Shown here piece by piece: positions 34,801 through 48,536 of a DNA stretch of 64,000 bases. This DNA is from Casuarius casuarius (Eukaryota; Chordata; Aves; Casuariiformes; Casuariidae), in assembly GCA_003342895.1 (NCBI GenBank), contig PTFA01000112.1:1248874-1312873 (forward strand), written 5' to 3'. Below the pieces are notes generated by a model. The model saw only the letters and a list, made by a program, of their open reading frames with translations. It was not told where the DNA came from and searched no databases. The first letter of the stretch is position 1. The number at the start of each line of letters is the position of its first letter. A program made the translations under genes and the position numbers.

Positions 34801-37800
34801 TAAATCTCTAGGACTTTTTGAAGTTTCATCCCAGGTGTCTAAAAATGAGTCCTCTAATTAGCACAACATTTATTTTCTTGTTAACTCCATCTAGCCTCAG
34901 GGAGACCAATCCGTTCTTGTTATAACGGGGGATATCTGTAGTAAATTTAATTAAATGAATTTACTTAGTATTAAGGCTAGTCTGAGAGCAAAATCTCGCT
35001 CAAGGGCTTGGACTAGCAAAATGAAACCTACAGAAGAAAGTTCATTTAAAAGTATCTCAAGACTAGATCATATGTTTGTCCCTGGGATAGCCACGTGCTA
35101 TGACTCCTGCCTCCTGCGAAAGGACATTGAAGGATATGAGTTGTTTTGCTCATGGCACTATTTATTTGCAAGAGGGTATCACAAGTAAGAGATGCAACAC
35201 TTCATCACCATGTTCTTGTCTTGTTTTTTAAAAGATGTTCCCCCCTTTTTATTTCTTCTAGCCTTCCCTGTGCTGGTAAGAGAATCCTCCTTCAGGAGCT
35301 GATCTGTACTCCGAAACGATACAGAAAACCAGAGGTATTTTTGGCAAGGCGCACTGCAAGCACTTGGGCTTGCATGTAGATTGCATTTGATACAGGAGCA
35401 ATGAGGGGAAAATCCAGCTGTTCAAATTAGTGTTTCGATTAGCAAGTGGCTGTGTGTACTGCACATTAGGTACTAAAAAAAGATTTTGTCTAGCAAAGTA
35501 TGTTTCTGCTAAATGCCAAAACAGTTGAATCTCCTTCAAAATTACATTCTTTTAAAGAACAATTCATTATTAATATCCTTCACAAAACTCACTTTGTTTA
35601 GGTTGCAATTAGAATAATCTTCAAGCCATTTGAATTTCTATACAATGGTATTCCAGTATCATCACTTCAGCATTTGATATAGAAAAGTTAAGCTTTTATT
35701 TAATGAGAGTCATTTAAAATATGTAAATGTCAAAAGGATTACCTTAGAAAAATCTCTCAGAGAATTAAAAACATTAACAGATTCCCACAGGAAAAATTCC
35801 AGCAGAATTCAGCAACTCTCCTGTTCCCACTCCTGTCACTTGTATTTCTATCACACATCGAAGCAAAAACAAATTGCTATTAAAATATCATCCAAACACC
35901 CTCCTCCCCCTACAAACTTCACAGTTCAGTTTGAGATACCAATGGCTCGAGCAAAGACAAAAAAAACCATCATGCTCATTTTTTCTTTAGCCTCATTTAA
36001 AGTAGTAAAAACTTGGTGGTAAAAAGAGCTTTTTCAGGTACAGGAGAAATAAATCTCTCTAGGCATGTCTAGCAAACTGATTGGGGACTGAAAGCAGCAG
36101 GTGTGCAGACATAATTACTACTGCAAAATATTCAACATATCCAGGTGTGCTCACCATCAGATATATGAAATCCCTGTTATTTTTTCGAAATTCCTAGTCT
36201 ACCAGGTGCCACTCTCCCAAAGGAAAAGTCAGAGCAAAGAATGAGCTGAGGAAGATGTGAATAACTTGTTCTTCCTCATTTCCAGGCTGTTTCTATTTCA
36301 TTCATATAAAACGCCCTTTTCGGACTGCACTTCTGTGCCTACCCTGCACTCAGTCAAAAGTTTCACAACACTTCAGTGTTACACAGGCACAGCTCCACCG
36401 CACGTCCGTGCTTTCAAAGTGGGTCATTCCTGCAGAGGAAGTCAGTGGAAAGAAAAGACTCCATCAAATTAATAGTGCAAGGCAAACAATTCTGTTTATT
36501 CCACTACATTTACAATCTCCAACACTGAAATACAGCAGGCAGCCCTTGCACAATGAGCTTTCCAAATGCAATTCTCCCATGTTCTGGCTTCTAACTCACC
36601 ACGGACAGTTGGGTTCGTAGCGGTGCAATCTTCTTTGCCCAAGAAACACCCTTATAACATGGCTGCCCGGGACCACGGTGGCCCTTTGCCATTCAGCTGC
36701 CTGCTGCCTGGCTGGCGAGTTTCTGCAGTAGCAAATGCAGCTCAGGAGAGGCCCAGCAGCACCCGACTCGCCTCCCCAAGGGACACAGCGGGCCAGCTGC
36801 CACCGCAACTGCCTGCACGGGGCCAGAGACGGCGGAGCGCTGCCCGGATCGCCACAAAGGTCAGAGCCCCGGAATATATGAAAATTCACTCATCAGGCAA
36901 CTAACGCCACAGCATGGAACAATTACCCTTTCGGGCTGAAGCTCCGTTTGATACCTTTGGTGCTAAATGTAGTTCTGGACTGCATTACATTTCTAGGATT
37001 CCTTCAAAGCTAATTTAAAAAAGAATTCATTTCAAGCAGAAATTAAAATTGGTAGAAATTTCTGATTCAATCAGTAAACTGTACGAGTAAAGCATTCTTA
37101 ATTTTTAGAAGTGTAGCCAACACTTTCTGTTAAAATTGGTTATTTTTCATATTGCTACCTACTTTTTTGATTACCAAAGTAGAGATTATGCCCAGTGATG
37201 TATTTTTGTACTTGAATTCAAAACCTAAACCAAAAAAACCCCCAACAATCACAACAGTGGACAGGAAGTATTCAACAGTGTGCTTGCACTGAAATACATA
37301 AAATCAAGAATGGAGTCAAACTGATCAAATTCTCTTGCTTTTGAAACTTGTTAATCAGCACCACATCAATGTCAACGAGAATGCTGTGATTTATATGACC
37401 TAGCTACACAATTCGTTATCAACTGTTATTACAGACCTGTTGCCACACAGCCAACACTGTGACTGCCAAGCCACCTACTTTTCACAGGTTGGAAATACTA
37501 AATGCTGTCAGAGCTTTCATTCTAAATGGTCACAGAATTGTTATTAATGATGAACAATGACTGCTTACTCACAAAAACACTTCAAAAAAGTCTAATTTTG
37601 AGAACTGCTGAGAACCTCTATTTCCTATTGACTTCGAGGAGGTTGGGAGTTCACCCTCTCTCAGGCAGGTTCGCTCCCAAACTTAGCTTCTCTCCTGACA
37701 TTTAGACAAGGAATGACGGAAGTTTCCACATTTTAATTGTAACAGTCAATGAACAAATAGAAAATAAAATTGCTTATCAGCCACTGGTGATATCCCAAGA

Positions 37801-39463
37801 AATCTTATAGGAGCAGAAAAGAAAATGACTAATAACCATCATGTGAGGCAACACATTTTTAATAATTTCCACTCAGATAATGGCTCCTCAGTGTTAGCAC
37901 CTTTTTTGCCTCTAAGCATCCTCTAACTGAAAGAGACTAAACCACAATATACTGTGATTTTAAGTAAAGAAGTTTGCAAGAAAAATGTGTATGAATATCA
38001 GCGTGTAACCTTCAGAAATAGCTAAAACCTAGACTTGCATCTTGAGGTTCACTTTCAAATACTTACGTCTGCAATTTTAAAAAAAGTCACTGTACAATAA
38101 TTATTTTCCATATGAAAACATAGATTCAGCATGGGAACAAACCTGAGAATGACTGTAATTATTTGAAAGATACTGAGTTAGCATATGGATCTCATTGCCA
38201 CTTACGCATTTTGGTCACCGAAACAAAAAGCTATTAATCAATATGTAAAAGCCATAAATTAACATAAACATTAATCATTCTAATACTCCCACTGTGTCAG
38301 ACTGATAATTTTTTTTTCAGCCTTTCATTCTGACATACTTGCCTTCAGCTATCAGCTGGTTGACCTTTTTTAACAAAGTTAAACATTTTGGGCATTGCAA
38401 ATCTTACTGAAGTAAACATTTTGGAGACAGCCAAGTATCATGGATACATTTATGCCAGAAATATGGGGACTGAAAACATGAGAGCCCCTATCTTACATGT
38501 CATTGCACTAGCTTTTAATATAAGAGTCTAAAATATAGCAGGAAAATTCAGCTGAAACTGATGAAATTTTAGTGTTTCACAAACAGGCTCATTTTGCAGA
38601 TGAGGGAAAAGAAACCCATCTGTTCTACCTTCTGAAACCATTAATAGCTTGGTAAAGTGCAATGACATAGCTACAGAAAGCCTTGCTGGAGAAAGAAAGC
38701 GGACACAAAGCACGTAGTAGTTCAGCTCAAGGACAGACTCTGCATTAGGCTCATGCAAAAAAGATGCAGGACCACTAATCCAAATCTCCTTGGAAAAAAA
38801 AAGTGTGGAAATGCACAATATAAATGGGAAAAAAAGGATTTACACAACTGTCTCGCTATACCACAGCATCAGACTTAAAAATGAATTTAAATTTGCACAC
38901 TTGATAAATCATTGCCAACTAGCAGAAAATTGATAAGCCAAGGATCATCAAAAGATTGTTTTGAGTAGCCTTTCAGTTCAGCCATGCAGAGCAATCTGTC
39001 AGCCACACAGCTCTGTTGGCCCATCCTCCTTAATTAGGGGTGCTGCCTGGTGCAGCATCAGCTACAAATCCTTTGGTTCCAAGAGCTAATAATGTCCTTA
39101 AATAGCATGGGCTTAATTAAACATCTTCCAGACGTTTTAGCAGACATTTCCTGCAATAGTCTTGTTTAGTAACAAACTATTAAAAAGAATTGACTGAGAA
39201 GAAATATATCAAGTTGTTACAGCAACTGAAGTTATCTGGGCCAGAATTATATGTCTGCAATTAAGGATTCTGTAACTCTGAGCAATTAAAATATCATTTT
39301 ATTTGAAAACTAATTAATTCTGAACACATATTTTTCCCATGACAAACTTTTATGATTATTTAATTTATTCAGTTCTAATTACACTTTAATTAATCTAGTC
39401 TTGTATAATATTATACTGTTATTCTGGCATTTGACCAACGAAGACAATAAATTGATTGCAGTT

Positions 39464-39477
39464 CCGTTGCGCAACGG
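39464..39477. promoter_or_regulatory. Palindromic C/EBP site flanked by MYB half-sites
   Basis: CCGTTGCGCAACGG is a perfect 14-nt palindrome. Its core TTGCGCAA is the optimal C/EBP dimer site, and CAACGG on each strand is a MYB recognition core. It carries three CpGs inside a long AT-rich, CpG-poor stretch. Occupancy is inference. Confidence 0.4.
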
Positions 39478-41009
39478 CAGAAACTGTCATGCCAGTTTCA
39501 ACACCACGTTTATTTATTTGTCTGTTCTATTACTTTTCTTTTCCTCCCGCAGGGCATAGGAACATGAAACACAATACACATCAGATGACATTTTGTCTTC
39601 TATACAGTGGACTACATAGTGAAGTGTGAAATATAGCTTAAACATAACTTAAGAGTTTTTGGAATTAAAGAAATGTATATGTAATATGATATTACATAAT
39701 GAAAAAAAGTTATAGGAAATTAACTTACACTTCTAAAATATATCATATGGTGACTTATCAATTGATTCCTGATATACAGAACCATGTCCAGAGCTGCTAG
39801 AAATGGAGTTGTTTCTATTGACTTCAAGCTCTGCTCAGGATCTGGCCTGATGCTGTCAACAATAAGGGAGAAAGAAGCCAAAACCCATTTTCATACTTTT
39901 CTTAAAATTACATTCATTTTAATACCTCATTAAGTTTTACAAGACACCACATTTTAATTTTGTGTCAAGTTATCTTAGCTTCAATTAAAACAAAAGAACA
40001 AGAACCCTCTTTTTGCTTTATAAATACTTTTATTTGGAGTTAACTATGTTAAAACAGAAATGTATACAACTATTTTATTACACAGATAATTAGGAGTGTT
40101 GTATTTTATTTCGCTTTGGCCACAATTGCGGTAAAAATGACTATCATTTACAGTCAGAAGCCCTCAAGTTTCTTTGAACATCAGTGTCCCTGAAATTTAC
40201 AGTTCTTGCAATTTTGGTGGGAGGAGATACCAAGAAGTGACTCCGTTAGGAAGACATGATGAAGCAAATCTACTTTACATATACTTTTAAAACTTCTGTC
40301 TCTATTCCTGGCTATATGCTTTCTTCTGCTTATGAAATAACCCCCTGCTGAGCAATACACCTTGCAGAGGTAAGTAATTATACCAAAACGCACTGCCAGT
40401 TGAGCTCTCTGACAAAGCTTTCCAAAATATTTTTTATTTCCCCACTTTATATTTCATAGAAGAAAAAAGAGAAGTGCACACCACATTCACAAAACATAAA
40501 TTGATGAAAGAGGGAAAAAAAAGGACTCTCCACTTAATTGAACAAGCTAAGTACTCTCCCAGCATTGCCACAGCAGGGGATATATTTATATCTGGATATC
40601 GTACTTGTTTCTTCTCCCTCCTCCCAGCACACACACTTTGCTTATATTCTCAATATTTGTTTCATAGATATTTTAAAAAATGGGTCAAAATACACTTGGA
40701 AATTGTGAATAGTAAATTGGATAAATTGAAGTAAGCATAGAAGGAATATTAAATAACTGCAGACAGCTCCTGTTTGTATCCAGCTCATGCTCCAAATTCC
40801 AAATTCTGGTCCTAATCTACACTCGCACAAACTGTCAGATGAAGTCGGTGAGGCTGCTCAAACGAGGAAGGGTTCGCAAGATTCATGCATTACATCCGTA
40901 TTCATAACACATTTCTCCCTCAGAAGCCTCCTGCTTCTGCACAAGCCACAGTACGGCTGCGAGACCAGCATGAGTCCGGGCAAGGGCAGGCAGAGAGGCG
41001 GAGGTGGGG

Positions 41010-41100
41010 AGAGCAAGCGACTTGCCCAAGGTAGCACAGTCACCACAGCCGGGATTAGGACTCCACTCCCTGACTGCAGACACAGACCGGCTCTGCCCGT
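41010..41100 (+). repeat. MIR-like CORE-SINE remnant
   Basis: GAGCAAGCGACTTGCCCAAG, then CACAGT, CCACAGCCGGGATTAGGACT and CTGACTGCAGACACAGACC follow the MIR consensus core closely (aacttgcccaaggtcacac, gccgggattcgaac, ctgactcc). This is the best preserved of the three MIR-like fragments in the window. Confidence 0.65.
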
Positions 41101-44100
41101 TGCCAGTGAAAGTCACACGCCAGATAATATTTAAAGAAACAAAGCAGTGTGGACAGTACTCTAATCTGCATCAGTTCATTAAGCTAAAACTTTAAATCCT
41201 TATTCAGGTGAACTCCCAGGGTCAGAACCAACTGTGTTTCAGTAACGACAATACCATTTGGTACATATATTTTACTTTTTCCAATAATCCTTTTAATAAT
41301 TTAAAGAAGGAAAGACAGGGTCATGTATATCACTTTCAAATATATCATTCAAAGTAACAGATTATAAAGTATTTTTATGTTATAAAATACCCCTAAAAAT
41401 TCAAGCATAATTACTAATAGCATTGCCACTTGTGCATTAGGATTCGAATCCAATACAGTACAAGCAAATGCCATCTAAATAAGCCAAGCTATGAGAGAGC
41501 AAATTAGTCCAAGAAATCTAACAAGAATCCCTATAATTCCAGTGCAAATAGAAATGACATTTACAAAGCAAATATTGCCTGAACATCAAATAAAACAAAT
41601 GTTTATTTTAACAGCTGAAGTTAAGCTTACATTTTAGATACAAACCCACAACTGCTCTTTCATGTTAGTTTGATCATATAATTCTACATCCATTTTGCAT
41701 GAGTATGTAGGATGCAGTAGTTAAGTATGTTCACCTCCACAACACTCTGAGATAAGAGTAATCACATGTTAAACAGTTAAATGGCTAAAATGCAAGGGAT
41801 ATTAATAAAAAGTTGGTTGAGAGTCCAGCACCAGTTGAATACTGATGATGCTCAATTCCCAGTTTCCAGTACTGTTCCCTATGCCTGCAATGTTTTGATC
41901 AATAAGTTTCTCAATATTTTAAGTAGTAACACTAATAACTATTTAGCAAATGGAGAGGAATGAAACAAAAGTTACAGGACAGAGTTACATAGTTTATATA
42001 CGTAACTTCCAACTTCACTCCTCCCATCCAGGATATGCTACTACTGACCAAAAATGTAGTGAAAAACACAAAACTGTTTCACCACCATAATCTGCAACTT
42101 TGAACAACTCTACGGTACCTGAACTTGAACTCCCAGCCTTTGACTGTGCGCTGAACAGCCCCCTATTGTAGTGCACTTTTATGCTGGCAGGAACTGAAGT
42201 GTCAATCTTTCATCAGATAATCAGATTATGTCATGTTCTGACCAAATTCATTAGGGAAACTTTTACCAGCACTATTATCTCAAACCAGAAAATCTAGATC
42301 AAAGTATAAGCGATTTTACAGCACAATAAAACTGTTATAAATATTTAAACACTAATTAAAAGGCCTCTTTTGTTAAAAAGTAAATAAATAATTGAAAACT
42401 ATCTCTTCTTATAAAAGCTACCCAAGGCAACCATATTTATCTCATGCTTCTCAGAAAACCAGGACCTATACATGGTGGAGAGGGGGAATAGATGCACTCA
42501 AAAGCAGTCACTTGAGAAGACAGGGGATTGCTAGTTTTAAATCATTTGCTTAAAGCAAGCCACACTGAGTGCTCACTCTAGTGACAAAATATTAACCCTT
42601 GAATGTCTTTGCTAACCGCATTCCTATTGGAGGATGGCAGCTACTTACTGCATCCAGAAGTCCTGGATGGACACCATCTCAGCATGGAAGAGAGAAGAAA
42701 CAGTTTTAAAGAAATCCTGCATCAATGATTAGTTTCTCGGTAAACACAGCAATATGCGTAATTTGTTATATTTTCTAAAATATCCATGATCCTGTCTCCT
42801 GAGCAGATAAGGTTTGGCAGACCTGATTTCTGCTTATAAGCAAAAACAAACACTAAAAATGAGAGTATACTAGATATTTTCCCTTGTCATTTCCATTTCA
42901 GGTGGGTAGCAAGCACAGCATAAGGGGGAAACAAAGAATTCCTATTAAGATAATTAACAGAGCAAGGAACTAGATACAGACTAATCCATGAGCAGGAGCA
43001 GCAACAAACAACAACAGGACAGTCATCAATATTGATTTCACTTATTTTTCAGTACTATAATCAGATTCTCCATCTTGTAATGTAATTCAAACTTTAAAAG
43101 TATGATAATTTACGGAAAGAGGATTAATTTAGCCATTCTGAGTTAAAGACGTATTTCATAGTTTCATCCCAAATCCTGTATATTGTTAGGATCCTTTCCC
43201 CTTTGAAGACTTAGCGAATGATTGAAGCTTCTGCTTTCTGAGAAACAGATAACACAAGACTAGTAATCCGACTCTAAGCCACTGGATAAAGGCAGTTTGT
43301 TTCCTCTTAGCCCATCTGTCAACACCTCTTCAGTAATTAGTCCTAATTATTACAAAGGGCTAGCCTCCCATTCGCATTATTAAATCAGAAATAGTATCAT
43401 AGCCAGGTATCTTTCAACGCCTACCAGACTGGCGACCTTCGATTTCATTGAATCTTCTATCAGTATCCGCCTTTGGAAGAGCCTAAGCAGTAATTTTAGC
43501 ATCAGCTTCAAAGATGCAGATCCCACGGTGGAATTCCAGGGATGCATTCATACCCCCCATGTGACAGCGGAGCAAGCAACACAATTGACCTTTGCATTGT
43601 TCGCTAAACTCCCGTGATATAACACACACATCTCCATTTTGTACAATAGAACTGGTTTTTGCATGCGTGCTTAGAAGTGCTCCTTTGAACTAAATGTTGG
43701 CAGGAAAAATAGTGAAACTGTCTATAAAAATGAGAGTTAAATCTTTGTTATGAAAAATACATATTTGGAACAGTTATTTTTTTTCACATCAAGAGAAATT
43801 TGCAACCAGTAAATAATAACTAAAGAATATGCATAAAACCTTTTAGGTGTGAAGAAGACTTAAAATGTTTCTTTGGCTTATTTTTGTCCTATAGCTGAAG
43901 TACTTCCCTGGAAAAGTGGAGAACAAAAAGGACAATGGCATCAAAAGCCTCAAGGAAGCAAAGCTCAATTAGCTTAACAGAGGTTTTAGTCGGATTTTTT
44001 AAACTTCTCATTTGTGTTAACTTTTATTTAACTTACTGAAAACAAGAGAAAAACTGAACTCACGTTAAGTACCAAGCACTCCATTTCTTTTGATTAAAAG

Positions 44101-45199
44101 CCAAACATGTTTCCAAACAACACATCTGAGAGCACTGGCGAGGATTTGTTTACACCGCATTTCTCAGCAGCAGCAGAGCCCTACCAGTTCCTCAGACAGG
44201 ATGAGGCGACCTGAGCTGCAGGGGCGCAAACCCTGCCTTGCCCAAGGGACTGCCCAGCGCTCGTCCCCAGGGCAGAGGAGCTCCACGAGCAGTCGAATGC
44301 CTCAGTGGGAACAAGGCTCAGGCGCTCTAGGTAAAACAGTGTGTTTCCTAAATAAAACATACGTGGACAAAACATGTTAAAGAGCTTTTCCGCATCCTAT
44401 ATTAAAGTGAATTAGTGCATATGGTATTTTTTTTCCTCTTTATAACAGATGAATCTAAATAATTTTACAAAATATTAATACCAACAATAAAAGTGCTCAC
44501 AATTTTATAAAAAGCAGCAGCCTGAATACGTAAGGTTTATTGACCCTCAGCTGAGAGACTGAGCAATCAGGCGCTGGGCAGCACGGAGCAGGGTGCGTGA
44601 GGAGGACACCCCACTCTGCAGGGATGTTAGCACCGCTGTGCCACAGCACGAACACCCAATGCCAGGACAGGGACCAAACCCCTCGTGCGAAAGCTCTGGA
44701 CGCCTGATCCACCAACATGGCTATCTCAGAGTTCCTGTCCGCCCTGTCCGCTTGGTTTGGCCTACCTGGAACTAGCTCAAAGACATCTCAGTAGCACACA
44801 GTATTGGAGCATGAAGAAACTACTCTGATTCAGCTTCCTGCATATCTGTCCTGCTGGAGTCCTTACGGCACCACAGCACCACTGCACCTGGATGGCTTTC
44901 CGCTGCAGAGATAACTAAAACCCACTGCCAAGAAAAATAAACAAACATACACACAAACTTAAAACTCGTTTCCCAAGCTGTATACTTTTTCCAAATAAAC
45001 GCCATGTTAGCTATACCTAGTAACAGGCAGGCATTTAGCTACCAACAGATCAGACTTTGAAACACATATTAACACTTCACATAAAAACAATACAGTACTA
45101 ACATACTTGCCACAAAATTTTTCTTGATTATCCTTGTAAGAATTCAGTGCATTAACAATCAGAGCTTTGCAAAGGAAAATACAGGTTTCTAGCACTGCA

Positions 45200-45830
45200 T
45201 AAGAAAATGCCCTGCAGGGTCAGACTAGTGGTCCAGCTAGCCTAGTAACCTGTGTCCAATAGCAGTAATATAAGATGCTACTTAGGGAAAAGACACAAAC
45301 TTGACTGCTTTTTGCAGTCCATCCCCCGTCCATAGTTGCTGTATTAATGATGTTTCAAGGCACAGTGATTTCAGCTGTCCATCAAATTGTCTAATCCTTT
45401 TTGAGCTGGTGATACTATTTCCCTCTCTACCTAATGTGACAGCAGATTCACTACCTGAAGTTTCAGAAAATGAAGGTGTACTTTCTTTTATCTGTTTCAG
45501 ACCTGATCTCCTACTAGTTTCATTGAATGCCCTCTAGTTCTTGCACTGCAGGATTTGGAGGACAACAGTTTCACGTTCAGCTTTTCCATCACCTTTATGA
45601 TTTTGTAAATCTCAGTGACATCCCCACTCACAGCCTTTTTCTCTCTAAACCAAAGAGTCCCAGCCTTTTTAATCGCTCCTCGCACGACAGTTGCCATTTC
45701 ATTTGATCATTTCAGTTGCCATTTTCTGCACCTTCTCTAACTCCACTATATCATTCTGGAAAAGCAGAGAATTGTACACAGTACCCAAGATACAAGCCTA
45801 CTCAGGTTCTACTTAGTAGCAAAATGACGC
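45200..45830 (-). repeat. Ancient L3-like CR1 LINE, 3' part
   Basis: The minus strand reads through the familiar CR1/L3 end. GACTCTTTGGTTTAGAGAG and GATGTCACTGAGATTTAC are followed by GCAAGAACTAGAGGGCATTC. It ends in a CTGGACCACTAGTCTGACCC-like tail at about 45213-45232. A degenerate reverse-transcriptase C-terminus is visible as GDVTEIYKI and ARTRGHSMKL (about 45497-45697). The element is diverged and non-autonomous. It is assigned from memory of CR1 copies common in turtles and crocodilians. Confidence 0.75.
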
Positions 45831-48521
45831 CTGCGATGAGATATAATTGGATGAGAAAAATCTCCACTAACCTCAAAAATCACATGTGACTTCCAGGGAA
45901 GAAGAAGTTTCTTTCAGCAATAGATATAATTCCAGCTAATATACCTGGCAAAGGAAGTTATCTCTGCTCTCGATAGTTTAGGATTTCTGTTGTAGGGCAA
46001 GCCAACACAGAAAAGGCTAAGTGTGAGTGCACTGTCCAAGGATCTACATCCGGAAGAAACAGCATAATATTTTCAATAGCACTTCCTGAAACACCTAGAC
46101 TTCCTGGAATTACTAATTAAAATCCCAGAGGAACTGATAACATTCCCTGTCCATCCAAGCCTAATAGACTGCTTCCCTATACCATTGTGCATCTTTCAGG
46201 GAAGAATTTTAAAGGTCTTAACTGTTCTATACCGATGTTCAAAAGCTTTGGTCCACTTTTGTAGCAATAAGCTATGTAGTTTCTCTTGGTGCCTTGGGCC
46301 AAACTCCCTATAGCACAGGATGCTAGCAGCTGTTCCTCCCCATTCCCAAGCTAGATGCATTTAGGTGGCACATTTTATGGCTAATCAGATATTCCCCTAC
46401 TTTAAGGTTACTTTGTACCATGCAGAAAGGTTGAAGTGGAAACAGGTTGGGCGCATATATGCACAACATAGTCTCAAAAGAAAAAAGAATCCAGACCCCA
46501 GCATAGGGAAAACAAGGAAATATATCCTTGTTCCAGCTGCCCAAGCAGTGAGGAGACACTGCAGGGATCTCCCTGAGACTTGCCCTAGCACAACGTCACC
46601 ACGATGCAACCGCAGCCTACCTCGGCCTCTCTTCTGCCACCACGCACCCAAGTCTACCAGCAGGAATCTCACGGACACAGAGGCCACATCTCCTTGCAGC
46701 CACCCAGAAAAGCCCCTGTCTTGAAACGGTGATGGGATGGATGGATCCCACAGCCTTTATCTGGCAGTTTTGCCAAAGCGCAGAGAGGAAGATGAGGCCC
46801 CATGTTCCCAGTGCAGTCCTTGCAGGAGGAAATGAGACCTGGATTTCAAGAAATTGATAGCAAACTACCTCTGCAAAGCAGAAGATTCATTTTCAGACAC
46901 TGCACATGAGAATATTTTATATAAATGTACTTCTGCAGTTTCCTCAGTGGTAAAAAGTTCCCACTAAGGTCAAAAATACTTATATATATCAATAATTTTA
47001 CACAAGAGTAACACTGCTAGACTAACACTGATTTTAAGGAGAGTACTCGCGTAGTGAAGATGTTCACACACATCTGCAAGAAACAGCCATGGAACATTAA
47101 CTTGGCAAATAGCTTTAGCTCTCTCAAACACAAAAGCTTTCATAATAATATATTCTGCATAAAATCAGATTATAATTTAAGCTGCAAGGTCCTCAGTATG
47201 TTCCTTTTTCAAATCTGCAAGTACTAGTTTCAGGGAGGAAATCTGTGCCAAGGTATATTATATCTGCTATGGCAATAAATTCTTCATGGATGAGGTTTTA
47301 TATATAAATTACCTTCATTTACAGTCTCAAAATGCTCTTCTAAATTTTATGGGATAATATGAATTATGAGTGCCCATGTATTTCTTGTAGGTATAATGTG
47401 AGACAGATTTTTTCTAATATATGCAAAAGATTATGAAAGTGAGTTGTACTCTGCACCTCTCTCTCCCCCCATGTTGAACAAATGCAGTAATATGGACTGG
47501 TCAATTGCTTATGAGAAGTGTACGGCCTGTTATAAAGATATACAAGTATGAATTAGGTCTAACCAGGATTAAATATGAATCACATGCTTAAAGAAAAGCA
47601 TTAAAAATATCTGCAAGTCTTCTTCCAAGCCTTGTAAACTTAGATTTCTTAAACTGTTATTTCTTGGTTTAGTTATTGGTACATTTATGGTTTGGCAAAG
47701 TAACTCCTTTTAAGTAAATTGTACATTTAAAGTGCACAATTCATATTTAATTGAAGCTACCATTGTAATCTTTACAAAACTTGGCTGGATTTCACTGGCT
47801 GAGCTTTAGGTATTTTGCTGGTTCTGCTGGATTTTTAAAACCCTAGAGAACTGGGAATGGAATGAGTCTGTTCACTATTATTATTAGTGTCCAGTAAATA
47901 GTGTTGGGGACCCACTGGAACCTACATCCCAGCCATTCTTCATATATCCGTTCAGCACTGGGCACTTTGGATTCAGGTCACACACAACACTTGCCTCAGG
48001 AGCAGAGTTCCAGGTTTCCACAAGAGCTCCAATTTTAGGGAATCACTAGGAACATTGATAGGCAAATAGCACCAGAACCCCAGTTCTGCAAACTGCTCTA
48101 TCCCCGCAATCTCCAGTGAGCTCAGTAGTTTCAAAGACTTCTTTCTAGAGAACAGGTCCAGAGTTAGTAATTCTTCTGTGAGGACACACTCTTGCTCCAC
48201 TGTATTAACTGGCAACATCTCAACACCACTTCGCAATGCACCTACTCGCAGCCACTGAAACTAAGAGGCGAAACAAAGCAGGAATAGTGCAGGCAGTATG
48301 GGAATGGTTGCCCTTCTCCCACGACAGTGGGGGAAGGATCATGCATGAAGAGTCATCAACAAGATCAGACAAAAGAGAAAACACTGAATCATATTAGAGT
48401 AATTACCAGAAAATAAGACTTCTGTAAAATATTTGCAATCAGCCAGTTTAGGCCTTCAGGCTCAGTCTTGCACTGGGCTGCGTGTAGCGGCACCACCCCA
48501 GGGGCGCTCCAGGAAGAACCG

Positions 48522-48536
48522 GTGACTCAGAGTCAC
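48522..48536. promoter_or_regulatory. 15-nt AP-1 palindrome
   Basis: GTGACTCAGAGTCAC is a perfect inverted repeat of 7 bases around a central A. It contains the AP-1 consensus TGACTCA and a mirrored GAGTCA half. It sits in a locally GC- and CpG-richer stretch (about 48470-48780) of the GNB1L 5' intron. Confidence 0.35.

Noticed and set aside
36566..36904. 112-codon plus-strand frame in a GC-rich intron patch
   Set aside because: No family resemblance, and a 97-codon frame lies opposite on the minus strand. Composition explains both.
38590..38620. CATTTTGCAGATGAGGGAAA as another MIR fragment
   Set aside because: It resembles the MIR start block but no following cttgccc or ggatt landmark is present, so chance is likely.
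45497..45697. 66-codon minus-strand frame with GDVTEIYKI as a host gene
   Set aside because: It is the decayed reverse-transcriptase C-terminus of an L3-like CR1 element.
46365..46724. 119-codon plus-strand frame
   Set aside because: Low-similarity residues with no domain, and a competing minus-strand frame over the same bases.
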